A stretch of DNA of 64,000 bases from Treponema_D berlinense_A (GTDB lineage Bacteria; Spirochaetota; Spirochaetia; Treponematales; Treponemataceae), in assembly GCA_052273165.1 (NCBI GenBank), contig DAVZIU010000005.1; one strand, written 5' to 3'. Below are positions 60,252 to 64,000 of the stretch, piece by piece. Positions within the stretch are counted from its first letter, which is position 1. Each line of letters starts with the position of its first letter. The notes under the pieces were generated by a model. It did not search any database and had not been told where the DNA came from. It was given only the letters and a program-made list of their open reading frames with translations. A program made the translations under genes and the position numbers.

Positions 60252-60311
60252 GGTCATTGAGCCTGTATAAATGACCAATAGATAAAAAGTGGTTTTGACA
60301 GGCTCAACCAC
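60252..60311 (+). promoter_or_regulatory. Paired hairpins with complementary loops before gyrA
   Basis: Hairpin one: GGTCATT (60252-60258) with AATGACC (60270-60276), 11-nt loop. Hairpin two: GTGGTT (60289-60294) with AACCAC (60306-60311), 11-nt loop. The loops contain GAGCCTGT (60259-60266) and ACAGGCTC (60298-60305), exactly complementary. The RNA could form a loop-loop kissing structure or an alternative 10-bp helix. It ends 18 nt before the gyrA ATG. Confidence 0.65.
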
Positions 60312-60329
60312 CTCAAAACGGAACTAAAA

Positions 60330-62849
60330 ATGTTAGAAGAAGAAAAAACACCTGAAGGTGGAACCGTAATAAAAATTCCAATCGAGGACGAAGTTAAGCA
60401 GGCTTATATTGACTATTCGATGTCTGTAATTGTTCAGCGTGCTTTGCCAGATGTTCGCGATGGTTTAAAGCCTGTTCATAGGCGAATTATGTACGCAATG
60501 GACAAACTTAATCTTTCGAGCGGTGGAAAAACAAAAAAATGTGCCACAATTGTTGGTGAAGTTTTGGGACATTACCATCCTCACGGTGATGCTTCCGTTT
60601 ACGATGCATTGGTTCGCTTGGGACAGGATTTTGCACAGCGTTATACAACTGTGACTCCGCAGGGAAACTTTGGTACGATTGCGGGTGATCCTCCAGCGGC
60701 TTACCGTTATACCGAAGCCAAAATGTCAAAAATCACTGAGGAAATGACTGCTGATATTAACAAAGAAACTGTAGATATGGTTTCTAACTTTGATGATACG
60801 ACAGTTGAACCTTCAGTTCTTCCTGGAAAATTTCCATTTCTTCTTTGTAACGGAACAACTGGTATTGCTGTTGGTATGGCTTCAAATATGCCGACCCACA
60901 ATTTACGCGAAGTTGCAGCTGCCATTGCGGCTTACATTGATAATTCAGAAATTACAATTGATGAATTGATGACTTATATTAAAGGACCAGATTTTCCGAC
61001 TGGTGGCGTAATTTACGGTCGTGAGGGAATCAAAAAGGCTTATAGAACTGGTCGTGGAAGAATTACGATTCGTTCAAAATTCAATATTGAAACAGACAAA
61101 AAAGGAAAAGAACGCATTGTATTTACAGAAGTTCCTTATGGAGTAAATACAACGAATATCATAAAAAGAATCAACGAACTTGCAGAAAACAAGGTAATTG
61201 AAGGAATTGCCGACGCAAACGACGAAACTTCTGACCGTGTTGGAATGAGACTTGTAGTTGAACTTAAAAAGAATGCAATTACAAAAATTGTTTTGAACCA
61301 GCTTTTTGCAAAAACAGACTTGCAGTCAAATTTCGGCGTAATCAATCTTGCTCTTGTTCCTCAGCAGAAAGACGGTTTGCGTTATAATGAACCTCAGTTG
61401 CAGCTTCCAAATGTTTATTTAAAACCTCAGGTTCTTACTTTAAAGCAGTTGATTCAATATTTTGTAGAGCATCGTGACGAAGTAATTACACGCAGAACTA
61501 TTTATGATTTAAAAGTTGCAAAACACAAGATGAAGATTTTGCAAGCTTTAATTACAGCTATCAACAATATTGATGAAGTAATTGCAATTATCAAATCAAG
61601 TCGTGATACAGAAGAAGCAAAACTCCGTCTTGAAAAACGCTTTGATTTTGATGACGAACAAGCACAGGCAATAGTTGATATGCCTCTAAAAAGGCTTACA
61701 CATCTTCTTATTGAAGATTTACAGAACCAGATTAAAGAACTTCAGGCTTTGATTGACCATTTGGAAGATTTGCTTGCGCATCACGAAAAAATTCGTCAGT
61801 TGATAAAAGACGAAACAAATGAACTGGCGGAAAAATATGGCGATGACAGAAAGACTGACATTGTTGCTGACGAAGTAGAGCAGATAAATACAGAAGATAT
61901 GATTAAAGAAGAGGAAGTTGTCGTTATGATTTCCAAACTTGGTTATATCAAGAGAGTTCCTCTTACCCAGTACAAGGCTCAAAGTCGTGGTGGAAAAGGA
62001 AGCTTGAGCGCAACTTTGATTGAAGGTGATTACATCAATCAGATTTTTACGGCAACGACAAAATCATTTATAACTTTCTTTACAAACGCTGGAAAAGTGT
62101 ATTGGATAAAAGTTCATGAAATTCCTGAAGCAAGCCGTTCAAGCCGCGGTTCAAGCGTAAAATCTTTGATTCAGCTTAGTCCAGACGAAGAAATTTCTAC
62201 TATTGTAACTATGAAAGATTATACTGATCAACAGTATATATTTATGTCGACAGCAAATGGAACTGTAAAAAAATGCAAAACTACGGAATTTGCAAATGCA
62301 AAAACTCGTGGTGTAATTGGAATTAAACTTCATGATGGAGATCATCTTGTTTCTGCAATGCTTACTTCTGGAAATGACGATGCAATGCTTATTACAAGAA
62401 AAGGTCAGGCGCTTAGAGTTTCTGAAGAAAGTGTTCGTCCAATGGGAAGGGCAAGTTCTGGTGTTACAGGAATTCGTCTTGCGTCTGGAGATGAAGTTGC
62501 AGCTGCAATCAGTGTTGAACAAAATAAAGATGCACTTGTTATAACCGAAAAAGGTTATGGAAAACGAGTTGGATTTGATGAATTTGGAAAACACGGACGT
62601 GGAACTGGCGGACAGAAAATTTTCGGAAATATTGAAGGCAAGGGCGAAATTATAGGCGCAATTGCAGTTTCAGAAACCGATGAAGTAATATGTATGTCGG
62701 GACAGGGAAAAACTCTTAGAGTTTCGGCAGCAACGATTTCAAAGCAGGGTAGGGCGTCTTCTGGAACACGTATCATAAATATTGATGAACCAGATTATGT
62801 TGTAGGCTTTGATAAAGTGGCAAATGAAGATGAAAAAGATAAAGAGTGA
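60330..62849 (+). CDS. gyrA: DNA gyrase subunit A
   Basis: An 839-residue DNA-cleaving subunit of gyrase. The N-terminal breakage-reunion domain begins ALPDVRDGLKPVHRR; the catalytic Tyr is residue 127 (RYTEAKM). The C-terminal beta-pinwheel includes the GyrA-box-like QSRGGKG near residue 552, which marks it as GyrA rather than ParC. In the quinolone-binding segment HPHGDASVYD, residue 88 (Ser83 in E. coli) is Ala and residue 92 (Asp87) is Asp. The start at 60330 has a weak site (CGGAAC) close to a pair of hairpins. It is paired with gyrB. Confidence 0.96.
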   Translation: MLEEEKTPEGGTVIKIPIEDEVKQAYIDYSMSVIVQRALPDVRDGLKPVHRRIMYAMDKLNLSSGGKTKKCATIVGEVLGHYHPHGDASVYDALVRLGQDFAQRYTTVTPQGNFGTIAGDPPAAYRYTEAKMSKITEEMTADINKETVDMVSNFDDTTVEPSVLPGKFPFLLCNGTTGIAVGMASNMPTHNLREVAAAIAAYIDNSEITIDELMTYIKGPDFPTGGVIYGREGIKKAYRTGRGRITIRSKFNIETDKKGKERIVFTEVPYGVNTTNIIKRINELAENKVIEGIADANDETSDRVGMRLVVELKKNAITKIVLNQLFAKTDLQSNFGVINLALVPQQKDGLRYNEPQLQLPNVYLKPQVLTLKQLIQYFVEHRDEVITRRTIYDLKVAKHKMKILQALITAINNIDEVIAIIKSSRDTEEAKLRLEKRFDFDDEQAQAIVDMPLKRLTHLLIEDLQNQIKELQALIDHLEDLLAHHEKIRQLIKDETNELAEKYGDDRKTDIVADEVEQINTEDMIKEEEVVVMISKLGYIKRVPLTQYKAQSRGGKGSLSATLIEGDYINQIFTATTKSFITFFTNAGKVYWIKVHEIPEASRSSRGSSVKSLIQLSPDEEISTIVTMKDYTDQQYIFMSTANGTVKKCKTTEFANAKTRGVIGIKLHDGDHLVSAMLTSGNDDAMLITRKGQALRVSEESVRPMGRASSGVTGIRLASGDEVAAAISVEQNKDALVITEKGYGKRVGFDEFGKHGRGTGGQKIFGNIEGKGEIIGAIAVSETDEVICMSGQGKTLRVSAATISKQGRASSGTRIINIDEPDYVVGFDKVANEDEKDKE

Positions 62850-62895
62850 TTTAATTCCTTATATTATAAAGAATTAAGTAAAATATTTTAATGTA
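62850..62895. repeat. Dyad repeat after gyrA (copy 1)
   Basis: TTAATTCCTTATATTATAAA followed by GAATTAAGTAAA: TTAATTC and GAATTAA are complementary. Almost the same sequence recurs at about 63126-63162. No T-run follows, so it is not an obvious terminator. Confidence 0.5.
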
Positions 62896-62924
62896 ATGAC
62901 AAAACTTTCTTATTTAATTATAAT
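62896..62924 (+). promoter_or_regulatory. Promoter of a candidate small RNA
   Basis: ATGACA (62896-62901), a 17-bp spacer and a perfect TATAAT (62919-62924). One mismatch from consensus in all. The predicted start is near 62931. Confidence 0.65.
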
Positions 62925-62930
62925 TAAGTT

Positions 62931-63025
62931 GAGGGGACTTTTATTAAATGATCTTTTTATGACAGATTCATAAAGATCAACTGACCATCAGGTAGACCAG
63001 AGATTTTTCTCTGGTCTTTTTTTTG
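62931..63025 (+). ncRNA. Candidate small RNA of about 95 nt between gyrA and the parS-like cluster
   Basis: A strong promoter and a strong terminator (62995-63025) enclose about 95 nt with no real gene. Internal pairing is visible: GATCTTTTTATGA with TCATAAAGATC (about 62950-62977) and CTGA-CCA-TCAG. A five-codon frame (ATG to TGA) with GAGGGG upstream is present but is probably not a gene. It does not resemble 6S, SRP or tmRNA by its visible motifs. Confidence 0.5.
62995..63025 (+). terminator. Strong intrinsic terminator
   Basis: GACCAGAGA (62995-63003) pairs perfectly with TCTCTGGTC (63008-63016) around a TTTT loop, followed by eight T. Confidence 0.9.
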
Positions 63026-63070
63026 TTCACAGGTATTTATTATGGTAGATAAAGGATTTTGTGTCTTGCC

Positions 63071-63079
63071 TGTGGATAA
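63071..63079 (-). promoter_or_regulatory. Perfect DnaA box
   Basis: TGTGGATAA, the reverse complement of the consensus DnaA box TTATCCACA. Confidence 0.6.
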
Positions 63080-63125
63080 CTTGTTTAAAAATGTGACAAT
63101 CTCAAAAAAAAATATTTTTGAAAAA

Positions 63126-63162
63126 TTTAATTCCTTATTATAAAAGAATTTAAGTAAATTTT
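63126..63162. repeat. Dyad repeat (copy 2 of 62850-62895)
   Basis: TTTAATTCCTTATTATAAAA followed by GAATTTAAGTAAA, matching copy 1 except for small indels, in the same orientation. TTAATTC and GAATTTAA can pair. Confidence 0.5.
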
Positions 63163-63198
63163 ATCGAATTTTAATTTTCCACTCAAATGTGGAATACT

Positions 63199-63207
63199 TG
63201 TGGATAA
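63199..63207 (-). promoter_or_regulatory. Perfect DnaA box
   Basis: TGTGGATAA again, same orientation as 63071-63079. It lies 24 bp before the first parS-like site. Confidence 0.6.
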
Positions 63208-63230
63208 CTTTTACTTATGGATTTGTTTTA

Positions 63231-63728
63231 TGTTTCATGAGAAACATTTTTTTGAAAGTAAAAAAAAATTAAAATTTGCGGTATTATTTACGATACTTTT
63301 TTTGTAAAGAAAAGGTTTCATGAGAAACAATTTTTTTAACATAAAGATAAAATTTTAAGTTTTTTCAGGTGGATAAATCATAAATGTTTTTTTCGACAGA
63401 ATGTTTCATGAGAAACTTTTTGTTTTTTTTTAGATTGACAAAATTACTAAAAGTTGGGTGGATATTGTTTTATAAATAGAAAGCATTGGTAAAAATTCTG
63501 ATTAAAATGTTTCATGAGAAACATTTTTTCTAGTATCCAATATTTATTAAGTTATGAAGGTATGGATTAAAAAAAATATAAAATCTAGTAAATTTGTTTC
63601 ATGAGAAACATTTGATATTTTTATTAAAAGATAAATAAAACTATTTAATATAAGTATAAGTGTATAAGAGAAGTTTTAATTCTTTTAAGAGGATAGTTTT
63701 AGTTGATAAAAATGTTTCATGAGAAACA
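63231..63728 (+). repeat. Cluster of six parS-like sites
   Basis: TGTTTCATGAGAAACA occurs at 63231, 63509, 63595 and 63713, with one-base edge variants at 63314 (starts GG) and 63402 (ends CT). All six are in the same orientation. The parS consensus is TGTTTCACGTGAAACA: arms are identical and two of four central bases differ. Start-to-start distances are 83, 88, 107, 86 and 118 bp. Spacers are unrelated, so this is not a CRISPR array. Confidence 0.8.
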
Positions 63729-63784
63729 TTAAATTAAAAGAAAAATTCGTTTTAAACTATTAACCGTTAGTTTGTTTAAAGTTG

Positions 63785-63814
63785 TTTTAAATGACGAATG
63801 TTCGTCATTTAAAA
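63785..63814. repeat. 30-bp palindrome near the window end
   Basis: Arms TTTTAAATGACGAA (63785-63798) and TTCGTCATTTAAAA (63801-63814) are perfectly complementary around a TG centre. The core GACGAATGTTCGTC resembles regulator operators, for example of TetR-type repressors. The neighbouring gene is beyond the window. Confidence 0.6.
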
Positions 63815-64000
63815 ATAAATAAAAATTTGTAGAATTTTGAGAGTGTTTTATTCTAAATAGTATTTTTGAATTTTATGAAAATTATAAAAGTTCAAGTTTT
63901 TGGCAAAACGTTTTTTATCGCTTTAATTGATTATTGTAGATTGAGTTGTTTGTTTTATCTCAATTATTATTTTTAAAGTAAACCTTGTTATTAAAAATGG

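Larger units (their letters stand above)
63026..64000. other. Gene-free AT-rich region beside gyrA
   Basis: No open frame with coding character is seen on either strand to the window end. The stretch holds two perfect DnaA boxes (63071-63079 and 63199-63207), six parS-like sites, a second dyad repeat (63126-63162) and a 30-bp palindrome (63785-63814). Long A/T tracts dominate the rest. It looks like origin or segregation DNA. Confidence 0.65.

Noticed and set aside
63231..63728. CRISPR array
   Set aside because: Repeats are only 16 bp, spacers vary from about 67 to 102 bp and are AT-rich, and no cas genes are present; the arms match parS.
1..64000. tRNA and rRNA genes
   Set aside because: No stretch with the conserved T-loop and cloverleaf pattern, and no rRNA-like sequence, was noticed on either strand by eye; a covariance search could still find one.

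Overview
The window looks like a chromosomal segment of a Treponema-type spirochaete. The signs are an AT-rich genome with GC-rich intergenic repeats, an archaeal/spirochaete-style PheT, a pyrophosphate-type phosphofructokinase, an LplABC-type sugar importer without its own ATPase, and a replication-origin block (rpmH-rnpA-yidD-yidC-jag beside dciA-recF-dnaN-dnaA, divergent from gyrB-gyrA). The uronate genes suggest a host-associated pectin or galacturonide user. Species was not determined. No rRNA, tRNA, CRISPR array, insertion sequence or prophage was seen.

Layout. 0.2-8.3 kb: putP, argA-queH, yhbY, an XRE regulator, pheT with an extra C-terminal tRNA-binding domain, and a Nudix hydrolase. 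8.4-18.1 kb: carB behind a leader with an intrinsic terminator, a MATE pump, a hemolysin III protein, a GHKL-HDOD signalling protein, a degenerate membrane hydrolase-like protein, lspA and a small membrane protein. 18.2-27.7 kb: a lipoprotein with a Cys-rich finger, PPi-type pfp, proS, a secreted protein, a GerMN protein, kdgK and a SpoU-type methyltransferase. 27.7-47.3 kb: carbohydrate uptake and uronate catabolism (solute-binding protein, two permeases, a 1062-residue sensor-regulator, uxaB, uxaA, uxaC), interrupted by addB-addA-GNAT. 47.4-53.6 kb: a CmpB-like membrane protein, a cyclophilin-FKBP fusion lipoprotein, a secreted protein, jag, yidC, yidD, rnpA and rpmH. 53.7-62.8 kb: dciA, recF, dnaN, dnaA, gyrB and gyrA. 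62.85-64.0 kb: AT-rich and without genes, holding a candidate small RNA, perfect DnaA boxes and six parS-like sites.

How the genes work together. UxaC, UxaB, UxaA and KdgK convert galacturonate through tagaturonate and altronate to KDG and KDPG; the KDPG aldolase is not in the window. The importer and the large regulator sit between kdgK and uxaB and are the likely uptake and sensing parts. Genes left of the dnaA-gyrB gap mostly run leftward and gyrB-gyrA run rightward, as expected if replication starts here.

Most interesting signals: (1) six same-orientation copies of TGTTTCATGAGAAACA, two bases from the parS consensus, beside gyrA; (2) two hairpins before gyrA whose 11-nt loops share 8 nt of complementarity; (3) many genes, including dnaA, proS and lspA, with a promoter -10 box only 6-9 nt before the ATG and no ribosome binding site, suggesting leaderless mRNAs; (4) a regulator fusing a LacI-type sugar sensor, a kinase-like module without its phospho-acceptor His, and an AraC DNA-binding domain; (5) a terminator followed by a private promoter between the permease genes and the solute-binding-protein gene.
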